From an uncultured bacterium (GTDB lineage Bacteria > Verrucomicrobiota > Kiritimatiellia > RFP12 > UBA1067), in NCBI GenBank assembly GCA_902763655.1, contig CACWSW010000010.1, forward strand, positions 1-33,014: a stretch of 33,014 nt of DNA, given 5' to 3'. Of this stretch, positions 6,976 through 14,448 are shown piece by piece (the stretch's first letter is position 1; the number at the start of each line of letters is the position of its first letter). A program made the translations under genes and the position numbers. The notes beneath the pieces were generated by a model that had not been told where the DNA came from, made no database searches, and saw nothing but the letters and a program-made list of their open reading frames with translations.

Positions 6976-7959
6976 ATGAGATTCCGGCATGTGGCATCGT
7001 TCCTGAAGGGGCAGGCGTTCGGGCTCGCCATCCTCGCCTGCGCGGCCGTGGCGTTCGCGTTCCCGTCCGCGTTCAAGGAATGGGGAGGCGTCAAGCTGCT
7101 CACCCTCGTCGTTCCTGCCATACAGATCATAATGTTCGGCATGGGGACGACGCTCTCTCCAGACGACTTCCTGCGCGTGGCGAAGCGCCCGTGGGCCGTG
7201 GCGACCGGCGTGTTCCTGCAGTTCCTCGTCATGCCGCTCGTCGGATACATGCTGGCCAAGGGATTTGGCTTCTCGGGCGAGCTGGCGGCGGGTTGCGTGC
7301 TCGTGGGTTCCGTGGCGGGCGGCACCGCATCCAATGTGATAGCGTTCCTCGCCAAGGCGGACGTGGCGCTGTCGGTGACCATGACCTGCTGCTCCACGCT
7401 GCTCTCGCCGTTCGTGACCCCGCTCGCGATGAAGGTGCTGGCTGGCCGCTTCGTGGCGATCGACGCCGCGAGCATGATGGTCGAGATCCTCAAGGTGGTG
7501 GTGGTGCCGATCGCGGCTGGCGCGCTAGTGCACAGGCTCCTGAAGCGGCAGTTCGACGCCCACAAGACGCTGTGCGACCGCGTGCTGTCCGTGCTTTCGA
7601 TGACAGGCATCTGCTTCACGATCCTGGCGCTGACCGCGCCGAGCCGCGACACCTTTGCGTCCGCCGGGCTCGCGATCGTCGTGGTGGCGGTCGTGCACAA
7701 CACGATCGGCTACGTCAGCGGCTACTGGCTGACGCGGCTGGTGGGGCGGTTCGCGCACATGGGCGAGGCGGAGGCCCGCACGGTGGCGATCGAGGTGGGA
7801 ATGCAGAACGGCGGCATGGCCGGCGCGCTATCGGTGAGCGTGCTGAACAGTCCTGTGGCGGCGCTTCCAGCGAACGTGTTCTCCATCTGGATGAACTTCT
7901 CCGGGTCGGTGCTGGCCAACTGGTGGAGTCGCAGGCGTCCGAAGGATATGGTAAAATGA
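6976..7959 (+). CDS. Bile acid:sodium symporter (BASS) family transporter
   Basis: The 327-residue protein is an integral inner-membrane transporter with about 9-10 hydrophobic segments. The signature GSVAGGTASNVIAFLAKAD (near residues 111-129) is the conserved crossover-helix motif of the BASS/ASBT family, and a second conserved stretch, EVGMQNGGMAGAL, lies near residue 273. The family moves organic anions such as bile acids, pantoate or 2-oxoacids with sodium; the substrate here cannot be assigned. The ATG at 6976 has CGGAG about 10 nt upstream. The end of the gene contains the -10 element of lnt, and its TGA (7957-7959) is 5 nt from the lnt ATG. Confidence 0.85.
   Translation: MRFRHVASFLKGQAFGLAILACAAVAFAFPSAFKEWGGVKLLTLVVPAIQIIMFGMGTTLSPDDFLRVAKRPWAVATGVFLQFLVMPLVGYMLAKGFGFSGELAAGCVLVGSVAGGTASNVIAFLAKADVALSVTMTCCSTLLSPFVTPLAMKVLAGRFVAIDAASMMVEILKVVVVPIAAGALVHRLLKRQFDAHKTLCDRVLSVLSMTGICFTILALTAPSRDTFASAGLAIVVVAVVHNTIGYVSGYWLTRLVGRFAHMGEAEARTVAIEVGMQNGGMAGALSVSVLNSPVAALPANVFSIWMNFSGSVLANWWSRRRPKDMVK
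7949..7957 (+). promoter_or_regulatory. Internal extended -10 promoter of lnt
   Basis: TGGTAAAAT lies within the last codons of the transporter gene and ends 7 nt before the lnt ATG at 7965. The geometry is the same as at metF. It would give lnt a leaderless internal transcript besides operon read-through. Confidence 0.5.
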
Positions 7960-7964
7960 CGGCA

Positions 7965-9536
7965 ATGAAGAAGGTAGCCATATTCCTGCCGCCGGCGCTG
8001 AGCGCCTTGCTGCTTTGGGCGGCGTTCCCGCCGCTTGGCGAGACGGCGAACGTAGCCTTCGCCCTCGTGCCTCTTCTGGTCGTGGCGCGCCTTTGCTCGC
8101 CGAAGCGTTCGGCGCTGCTGTGGTTCGTCGGCGGGTTCCTGTTCTGGTTCGGCACGCTCTCGTGGATGCCGGCGATCATCAAGAACAACGGTCCGTGGCC
8201 GCTCGTGGTGCTGGGATGGGCTGGGCTTGCGGCGGCATGCGCGGGCTACTTCGCGCTTTACGGCTGGATGGCGGCGCGCGTGTGGCGGCGCTGGGGACGT
8301 TGGGGCATCCTGGCGGAACCGGTCCTCTGGGCCGGATGCGAATGGATGAGGGCGACCCTCTTCACCGGCTTCGCCTGGAACTTCCTCGGCACGGCCGTGG
8401 GGCAGGTGCCGTCGCTGGCGACGCCTGCGCGGCTGGGCGGCGTCTATCTGGTGAGCGCGCTCGTGGTGCTGCTGAACGGAGTGTTCGCCACGCTCGCCTG
8501 CAGGGTGATAGCGGGGATGGCCGGGAGCGCCAGGGGGACCGGGAATGGCGGAAAGTGGAGAAGGCAATTGATCCGCAGTGCGGAGACGGCTGTGCCGCTG
8601 GCGGCGATACTGCTTGTTTTCTGGCTGTCCCAGCTAGGCAACTCTCAGCTCTCAACTTCCAGCTCTCGGCTCTTGCGTGTGGCGCTTGTCCAGCGGAACG
8701 CTCCGTGCATCTTTTCAGCGGGCCGCCAGCGCGAGAATCCGTTCGAGGCATACGGGAAGCTTCTCGAAGTGGCCGCCGTCGCGCGTCCCGATCTCGTCGT
8801 GTGGGGCGAGAGCGGCATGGCCGAGTTTGGGCGGGTCGATGGCGAGAGGGCGCGTCTCGCCGCGGCACATTTCTCGGAGATGCTAGGCGGCGCCGCCTTG
8901 CTCGCCGGAGGCGACTGGGTGGAGGATGGCCGCTACCACAACGCCGCCGCGCTCTACTCCGGCACGAACGCCGTGCAGCTCTACGCCAAGCAGCACCTTG
9001 TGCCGTTCGGCGAGTACATCCCGTTCGACAAGTGGATTCCCGCCCTGCAGAAGCTCTCGCCCATCGGCGTGTCGCTCTGGCCGGGAGAGGCCAAGGTCTT
9101 CAGGCTGAAAGATTTTGCCCTTGCCCCGATCATCTGCTACGAGGACACCGATCCGACCCTCTCTCGCGCCGCCGCGCGTCTGGGGGCGCAGGCGATCGTG
9201 CTCATCACCAACGACAGCTGGTTTTCGCTCTCCAACGAGGCCGTGCAGCATGCGTCGCAGGCCGTGCTGCGGGCCATCGAGACCGGCCTGCCGGTCATCC
9301 GCGTGGGCAACTCCGGCGTGACCGGCGTCATCGACGGCACGGGGCGCGCGCGCTGGCTCTCGGACGGCGACGGCAATACGCTCGTCGACGCGCCGGGCAC
9401 GATGGTGGAGACGGTGCAGGTGCCTGCGTCGCCTGTCTTGACTCCATACTCGCGCGTCGGCGACTGGCCGCTTCTGGCGCTCTTCGCCATCGTGCTACCG
9501 TTCGTTTTCGTCATCACAAGAAAGGAAATACCATGA
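7965..9536 (+). CDS. lnt: Apolipoprotein N-acyltransferase
   Basis: The 523-residue inner-membrane enzyme adds the third acyl chain to lipoproteins, taking it from phospholipid. The N-terminal 210 residues form the multi-helix membrane part, including a conserved SWMPAIIKNNGPWP loop. A nitrilase-like catalytic domain follows. The triad is visible: Glu282 in WGESG, Lys342 in YAKQHLVPFGEYIP and Cys391 in CYEDTDP. A final helix (about 497-516) anchors the C-terminus. Length is normal. The start at 7965 gives a proper first helix; an ATG at 7956 inside the -10 is less likely. Between helix six and the catalytic domain, residues about 225-236 are Ser/Leu-rich and encoded by a heptamer repeat. The gene overlaps the next by ATGA at 9533. 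Confidence 0.9.
   Translation: MKKVAIFLPPALSALLLWAAFPPLGETANVAFALVPLLVVARLCSPKRSALLWFVGGFLFWFGTLSWMPAIIKNNGPWPLVVLGWAGLAAACAGYFALYGWMAARVWRRWGRWGILAEPVLWAGCEWMRATLFTGFAWNFLGTAVGQVPSLATPARLGGVYLVSALVVLLNGVFATLACRVIAGMAGSARGTGNGGKWRRQLIRSAETAVPLAAILLVFWLSQLGNSQLSTSSSRLLRVALVQRNAPCIFSAGRQRENPFEAYGKLLEVAAVARPDLVVWGESGMAEFGRVDGERARLAAAHFSEMLGGAALLAGGDWVEDGRYHNAAALYSGTNAVQLYAKQHLVPFGEYIPFDKWIPALQKLSPIGVSLWPGEAKVFRLKDFALAPIICYEDTDPTLSRAAARLGAQAIVLITNDSWFSLSNEAVQHASQAVLRAIETGLPVIRVGNSGVTGVIDGTGRARWLSDGDGNTLVDAPGTMVETVQVPASPVLTPYSRVGDWPLLALFAIVLPFVFVITRKEIP
8639..8673 (+). repeat. Five degenerate heptamers inside lnt
   Basis: Units are CAACTCT, CAGCTCT, CAACTTC, CAGCTCT and CGGCTCT. The reverse complement (AGAGYTG) matches the heptamer family seen at 24844. 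The array lies in the linker between the membrane and nitrilase domains of Lnt, a place that can tolerate length change. Confidence 0.6.
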
Positions 9537-10357
9537 AGAAGATCGCAGCAAGAATCCTCGCGGCATGCCTGGGCATGTCCGTCATCGCCGCAGAGACCCC
9601 GACAGAGCGCATCGAGCTCTTCAACGGCAAGGACCTCTCCAACTGGTACGTGTTCCTGAAGGGACGCGGCCGCAGCGACCCTCGCGGCGTGTTCACCGTG
9701 ACAAACGGCGTGCTGCGCATCTCGGGGTCGGAGCTCGGCTGCATCACCACCGAGAAGGAGTGGCGCGACTACCGGCTCACGGTGGAGTACCGCTTCACGG
9801 AAGGAGCGCCGGACGCGCCCGGCAACAAGGCGCCGGACAGCGGCATCCTCTACCATTCGCACGGCGAGGACGGCGCCTGGCACGGCATCTGGATGAAGTC
9901 GTTCGAGTACAACCTCATAATCGGCAAGACGGCCGACCTGATCGTGGTCGTGTCTGACGGCGGCAAGGCGGGCCCCGACTACCTGGCGACCGCCGAGGTC
10001 GACAATCCGAAGACGCGCCGGTGGACGCCGGGCGGCGAACGCCTGTCCCTCAAGAACGGCGGCCGCGTGAACAGCTGCGTCGACCGTCCGGAGTGGCGAA
10101 ACGCCGCCGACGAGAAGACCACGCCTCCGGAGCGCCCTTACGGCGAGTGGAACACCGCCGTGCTGGAGTGCCGCGGCGACACGGCGGCGCACATCCTGAA
10201 CGGCGTGCCGCTCCTGCGCCTCACGGGGCTTTCGCCTACGGAGGGCCGCATCCAGATCCAGAGCGAAGGGTATGGCTGCGAGTTCCGTCGCATCGTGCTG
10301 GAGCCGCTCGGCAAGTTGCCGCGCGGCAGGAGGCTTGAGGCATGGATCTCCGATTGA
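9533..10357 (+). CDS. Secreted DUF1080 (3-keto-disaccharide hydrolase-like) protein
   Basis: The 274-residue product has an N-terminal signal peptide (MKKIAARILAACLGMSVIAA) and one DUF1080 domain. It opens with IELFNGKDLSNWYVF, the usual start of this concanavalin-like beta-sandwich, and continues with DYRLTVEYRF, DSGILYHSHG and GEWNTAVLECRG. DUF1080 proteins are abundant in Bacteroidota and PVC bacteria, and some cleave 3-keto-glycosides. That agrees loosely with the Gfo/Idh oxidoreductase nearby, since members of that family can make 3-keto sugars, but a joint pathway is only inferred. The start overlaps the lnt stop by 4 bp, and the 3' end overlaps the MgtC-like gene by 16 bp. Confidence 0.8.
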   Translation: MKKIAARILAACLGMSVIAAETPTERIELFNGKDLSNWYVFLKGRGRSDPRGVFTVTNGVLRISGSELGCITTEKEWRDYRLTVEYRFTEGAPDAPGNKAPDSGILYHSHGEDGAWHGIWMKSFEYNLIIGKTADLIVVVSDGGKAGPDYLATAEVDNPKTRRWTPGGERLSLKNGGRVNSCVDRPEWRNAADEKTTPPERPYGEWNTAVLECRGDTAAHILNGVPLLRLTGLSPTEGRIQIQSEGYGCEFRRIVLEPLGKLPRGRRLEAWISD

Positions 10358-10797
10358 CGCTTGAGCTCGTGGGACGGCTCGTCCTCGCAGGCGCGCTTGG
10401 CGCGCTGATCGGCGCGGAACGCGAGTACCGCGCGAAGACGGCCGGCACGCGCACGCACTTCCTCGTGGCGCTCGGCAGCGCGCTCCTGATGATCGTCTCG
10501 CAGTACGGGTTCATGGATCCCGCCGTGGCGGGGACGCATGCCGCCGACGCGTCGCGCGTTGCGGCGCAGATCGTGAGCGGCATCGGCTTCCTCGGCGCCG
10601 GCACGATCATCGTGCAGAAGCACGCCATCCACGGCCTCACCACCGCGGCCGGCATGTGGGTGGCGGCGGGGATCGGCATGGCCTCGGCCGGCGGATTGTA
10701 CGTGATCGCGGTCTCGGCCACGGTGCTGTCCCTCATCGGCCTGGAGCTCTTCGGCCTGATCCACTTCCGCCGCCATAAGGAGAAGAATCCGTCGTGA
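10342..10797 (+). CDS. MgtC/SapB-family membrane protein
   Basis: The 151-residue protein has four hydrophobic helices. Family motifs are LAGALGALIGAEREYRAKTAGTRTH in helix one and the loop after it, GIGFLGAGTIIVQKHAIHGLTTAAGMWV, and a final helix ending before a basic tail (HFRRHKEKNPS). It belongs to the short MgtC/SapB group without the extra C-terminal ACT-like domain. MgtC proteins act in magnesium stress and in restraining ATP synthase; the role of such short homologues is uncertain. It overlaps the preceding DUF1080 gene by 16 bp and the next gene by the GTGA at 10794, so translation is likely coupled. Confidence 0.82.
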   Translation: MDLRLTLELVGRLVLAGALGALIGAEREYRAKTAGTRTHFLVALGSALLMIVSQYGFMDPAVAGTHAADASRVAAQIVSGIGFLGAGTIIVQKHAIHGLTTAAGMWVAAGIGMASAGGLYVIAVSATVLSLIGLELFGLIHFRRHKEKNPS

Positions 10798-11489
10798 GCG
10801 CGATGCTGCATGTGGTGGCCACGCCGATCGGAAACCTGGGAGACCTCAGCCCGCGCGCGGCGGAGGCGTTCCGCAACGCCTCACTGATCGCGTGCGAGGA
10901 CACGCGCCGCACATGGCAGCTGCTCGCGCACCTCGGCGTCCCGCGTCCGGAGATGATAAGCTACCGGCAGGGCAACGAGGAGCGCGTGGCCGAGACCGTG
11001 GTGGCGGCGGTGCGCGCCGGACGCGAGGTCGTCCTCGCCTCCGACGGCGGCTATCCCGCGATCTCCGATCCCGGCTACAGGCTCGTCCGCAAGTGCGCGC
11101 AGGAGAACGTGCCGTTCGAGGTGATCCCTGGCGCGAGCGCGGTGAACGTTGCGCTGATCATGAGCGGACTCTCCACCAGCTCGTTCACCTTCCGCGGCTT
11201 CCCGCCGCGCGGGCCGGGCGCGCTCCGCAACTGGTTCGCTGAAGATGCAGACAAGGAGCACACGCTCATCGGCTACGAGAGCCCGTTCCGCATCGGCGCG
11301 ACGCTCCAGGCCGCCTACGAGACGCTGGGCGACCGCGAGGCGGCGGTCTGCATCGAGCTCACCAAGATGCACGAGCGCGTGGAGCGCGGCTACCTCTCCG
11401 ACCTTGCGGCCAAGTTCAAGGACGCGAAGGTGAAGGGCGAGGTGGCATTTGTCATCGCCGGCAACAACCCGAAGTTCCGACGGTCTTAG
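10794..11489 (+). CDS. rsmI: 16S rRNA (cytidine(1402)-2'-O)-methyltransferase
   Basis: The 231-residue SAM-dependent enzyme methylates the ribose of C1402 in the decoding centre. It is a tetrapyrrole-methylase fold protein, with LHVVATPIGNLGDLSPRA at the start, IACEDTRRT, LASDGGYPAISDPGYRLV, VIPGASAVNVALIMSGL and FRGFPPRG, all close to the RsmI pattern. It uses a GTG start overlapping the mgtC-like stop, with AAGGAGAAG upstream. It is about 50 residues shorter than E. coli RsmI because the C-terminal helical extension is missing, as in some other phyla. It is the last gene of the operon; 72 bp without a recognisable terminator follow. Confidence 0.9.
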   Translation: MSAMLHVVATPIGNLGDLSPRAAEAFRNASLIACEDTRRTWQLLAHLGVPRPEMISYRQGNEERVAETVVAAVRAGREVVLASDGGYPAISDPGYRLVRKCAQENVPFEVIPGASAVNVALIMSGLSTSSFTFRGFPPRGPGALRNWFAEDADKEHTLIGYESPFRIGATLQAAYETLGDREAAVCIELTKMHERVERGYLSDLAAKFKDAKVKGEVAFVIAGNNPKFRRS

Positions 11490-11561
11490 CAGTTCGCGTG
11501 CGTACGGTTGGGCCACTCGCGGCAAGTAGGTTTCTGACAGGGCGAAATTCGGTTTGAAGAA

Positions 11562-14270
11562 ATGTTGGAAATGAAAGGCATTTGCAGGAAAGCCGTTCAG
11601 GCGTTGGTTCTGGCCTGTGTCTTCGGGGCGAACGCCGAGGGGCGGCGCAACCTGGTCACGAACTTCGACCACCGCGAGCGGATGGGCGTCGATCTGCCGA
11701 TGGGCTGGGCGAAGCACATCAAGGACAAGGTCACGACGCAGATTGACGTCTTTCCGCAGGCGGACGGTTCGGTGCGTTTCGTCGCGACCGGCAACCCCTG
11801 GGCGCTCTACGAGCAGCGCAACCTCACGCTTGTGCCCGGCGGAAAGTATCGTCTTTCGTATGAGGTGAAGACGGCGGGCCTGGGTGGCGCGTTGGTCGAT
11901 ATCTTCCTCCACGACTCGAAGTGGAGCTGGAAGGATCCGCAGAAAGGGCCGAAGTTCCCGGACGACACGAAGGAAGAATGGGTGAGGCAGGAGGCCGTCG
12001 TCACGATGTGCGACAATCCCGGCGCGACGATGCACACGCTTTCGATCGGGTGCATCCACAGGCAGGCGACTCCGAAGGTTGACTTCACCCTGCGCGATCT
12101 GCGCCTGGAGGCGCTGGACGAGGCGACGGACCGCGCGAGCGCACCTGTCGACGCGAAGAGCCGCGAGAAGCTTGTCGTGCGCATCGTGCCGGTCGATCCG
12201 CTTCTCGCCAACGTCAACGCGGACGACGCGCGGATCACGTTCTACTGGCCGGGCGCGCCGTCCTGCGGCGTCTCGCGCTGCCGTGTCGTCTCGCGCTTCA
12301 AGGGCACGAAATACGACAAGCCTGTTTCTGCGCGATTCGACGAGAGGGGCTACGCGACGGTGCGCTACGGGCTGGTGTGGCCGTCGAAGTACGAAATCGA
12401 GGTCGAGGTCTTCGACTGCGCGACGAACCGACTGGCGCGAAACGAGTATCAGATTGCCGTCACGCGCCCCGAGAAGCCCCTGACTGCCGGGAGGCGGCTC
12501 AACAACTTCGTGACCGCGCTTGTGGACCAGCCGCTCGAAGACGGCGTGGTCGCGTTCAGCCGCGCGACGCCGGGCTGGGTCTGGATGTCGTTCGAGGGCG
12601 ACATCGGCAACGAAGCGGTCGGCTATCTGGACGACATCGCCTATCCCGTGGTCAGGCGCCGCGACGGCGAGAGCCGCATCGAGGCGCAGCGTTTCGTCCC
12701 GGCCGGCGCGCACACGCTGCGCATCGCCGGCGCGAAGCCGGGCGGGCGTCTCAGAATCAACGCCGTCAAGACGATCTGGGGCAAGCTGCCGGGGATGACG
12801 ACGGCGCCGAGCGCCTGCTACCGCATCGGCTTCAGGTACACCCTGCCGTTCTGCAACCGGTTCGGCATCCACACGCACATGAACACGAGCACCTTCAGGC
12901 TGAGCGAGCGCGAGCACGTCAATCCCATCTACGCGGGATACGGCTATGAGCGCGGCATGCGCATGTTCGCCAATGTCAGGATCTCGCCGCAAGGCCCGAT
13001 CTGCGACGACTACGAAGCGACGTGGAAGGCGCTGACCGAAGGGCCGTGGACGGACGGCTTTTCGATCTCGGTCGACGAGAACCTGGTTGACCAGAGCCAG
13101 GCTCCGTGGCGGACGGTGAACTATTCCGAGGCGGCGTGGAAGATGGTTGCGCTGCGCCCCGAGCAGTCGATCAACCTCTTCTACGCCGATACGGCGCGCG
13201 GGAACTGGTTCGACTGCCCTGCGCTCAGCGCGTCGGAGGTCGCCGCGACGGTCAATTCCGGGAACGGCACGGGGCTGATCTGCCCGGAATTCTATGTGTC
13301 CGTCAGGGAGACCCCCGAACAGCTCGACCGGGTTCTCGACGCCTACGCGAAGTTCGTGACGAGCGCGAACGAGATGGTGCCGGCGTCTCGGGGCAAGATC
13401 GTGATGTACGGCGCATCCTACGTCCAGATCGGCGACTGGTCGAACTACGTCGCGCCCGCCACGGACATCAAGGCGCACTACGCGAAGATGTACCGCGCGT
13501 TCGCGACGGATCAGCGGTTCGCGGGCTGCGCGGGCGTGGGCTGCGGCGGCATGATCTGCGGCGGAGAGGAGCTGCTGCGCTGGATGGCGAAGTGCGTGCG
13601 CTACTACGCGCTCGAAGGCGGCACCGGCGACCTTGCGGAGAAATGCGGCTTCACGTGGACGCCGGGTTTCGTGAAGAACGCCGACATGGACGAGGGGCTC
13701 ACGAACTGGACGGCGAAAGGTGAAATCGCCGCCGAGCGCCTGAAAAACTACGGCGCTCGCGTCCAGAGCCGAAAGGCCATACCGAACGGATACGGCGACG
13801 GCGTGGCGGTGTTCACGACGAGGCAAGGCCGTCCAAACGAGCTTTCGCAGGACATTTCCGGCCTTCGGCCCGGAAAGACGTATGCACTCCTTTTCTGCGT
13901 CGCCGACAGGGGCGACATCCTTGCGAAGGGCGGCAAGACACGGGGACTCAAGTCGCCGCTGGCGTTTTCGGCGCGTCTCGAAGGCGCGACGGAACTGCCG
14001 AATCTGCGCTACGAGACCGTCAGCGCGACCCGTCAGAAGATAGGCATGCGGCTGCTGCGATATGTCTTCCGGGCCGATTCCGGCACGGCGCGGCTCGTGT
14101 TCGTCGACCGCAAGGACGACGGCTCCTCCGCACCGGACGGATTCCAACAGGTGCTGAACTACGTTTCCTTCATGCCGTACTACGTCGAGTCGCCCGACGA
14201 ACCGGCGGAAATTGCCGCCGCGCTTGGCTGGAAGGACGCGAACCGCATCCGGAACGGAAAGCAAAAATAA
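11562..14270 (+). CDS. Large secreted multidomain protein, possible glycan-active enzyme, unknown family
   Basis: The 902-residue product has a signal peptide (to about residue 26). Residues about 30-185 look like a CBM4/9-type galactose-binding sandwich (NLVTNFD at the start, LTLVPGGKYRLSYEVKT in the middle). Residues about 205-310 look like an Ig-like domain, and about 310-415 form another beta-rich module. Residues about 415-700 may be a TIM barrel, with FGIHTHMNTS, FSISVDENLVDQ, LICPEFYVSV and GKIVMYGASYVQIGDW. A second CBM-like domain occupies about 700-890 (FVKNADMDEGLTNW at its start). The layout is that of a polysaccharide-degrading enzyme, but no glycoside hydrolase family could be assigned. 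The start is uncertain: an ATG at 11571 would also give a signal peptide, and neither has a good ribosome site. Confidence 0.6.
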   Translation: MLEMKGICRKAVQALVLACVFGANAEGRRNLVTNFDHRERMGVDLPMGWAKHIKDKVTTQIDVFPQADGSVRFVATGNPWALYEQRNLTLVPGGKYRLSYEVKTAGLGGALVDIFLHDSKWSWKDPQKGPKFPDDTKEEWVRQEAVVTMCDNPGATMHTLSIGCIHRQATPKVDFTLRDLRLEALDEATDRASAPVDAKSREKLVVRIVPVDPLLANVNADDARITFYWPGAPSCGVSRCRVVSRFKGTKYDKPVSARFDERGYATVRYGLVWPSKYEIEVEVFDCATNRLARNEYQIAVTRPEKPLTAGRRLNNFVTALVDQPLEDGVVAFSRATPGWVWMSFEGDIGNEAVGYLDDIAYPVVRRRDGESRIEAQRFVPAGAHTLRIAGAKPGGRLRINAVKTIWGKLPGMTTAPSACYRIGFRYTLPFCNRFGIHTHMNTSTFRLSEREHVNPIYAGYGYERGMRMFANVRISPQGPICDDYEATWKALTEGPWTDGFSISVDENLVDQSQAPWRTVNYSEAAWKMVALRPEQSINLFYADTARGNWFDCPALSASEVAATVNSGNGTGLICPEFYVSVRETPEQLDRVLDAYAKFVTSANEMVPASRGKIVMYGASYVQIGDWSNYVAPATDIKAHYAKMYRAFATDQRFAGCAGVGCGGMICGGEELLRWMAKCVRYYALEGGTGDLAEKCGFTWTPGFVKNADMDEGLTNWTAKGEIAAERLKNYGARVQSRKAIPNGYGDGVAVFTTRQGRPNELSQDISGLRPGKTYALLFCVADRGDILAKGGKTRGLKSPLAFSARLEGATELPNLRYETVSATRQKIGMRLLRYVFRADSGTARLVFVDRKDDGSSAPDGFQQVLNYVSFMPYYVESPDEPAEIAAALGWKDANRIRNGKQK

Positions 14271-14395
14271 ACAGTATTTCCTGTATGGGTGCGGCAGGGG
14301 CGGCGCCGTCGCTTGAGACGACGCATCCGGCCGACAAGCGGCCTCGTCGCGCGGGGCGCATGGCTTGGACCTGCCGGCGGGATGTGTTTGGAGCA
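14271..14395. other. Intergenic stretch without recognisable gene
   Basis: Apart from the rhaB promoter at its right edge, I see no gene, tRNA or convincing terminator here. Reading frames crossing it are Arg-rich and run out of frame into rhaB. Confidence 0.5.
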
Positions 14396-14424
14396 TTGCC
14401 GTCATGGGAGAAAACTGCTAGAAT
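14396..14424 (+). promoter_or_regulatory. Promoter of rhaB
   Basis: TTGCCG (14396-14401) and TAGAAT (14419-14424) are 17 nt apart, and the -10 has a TGC extension. The leader of about 18 nt holds a GGAGG ribosome site at 14440-14444. Confidence 0.6.
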
Positions 14425-14448
14425 ATCGGCAACGACAACGGAGGCAAC

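Noticed and set aside
10881..14405. A 1174-codon open frame on the minus strand
   Set aside because: It is antisense to rsmI and the large secreted protein, is rich in Arg, Ala, His and Val, has no domain motif, and arises from high GC with few stop codons.
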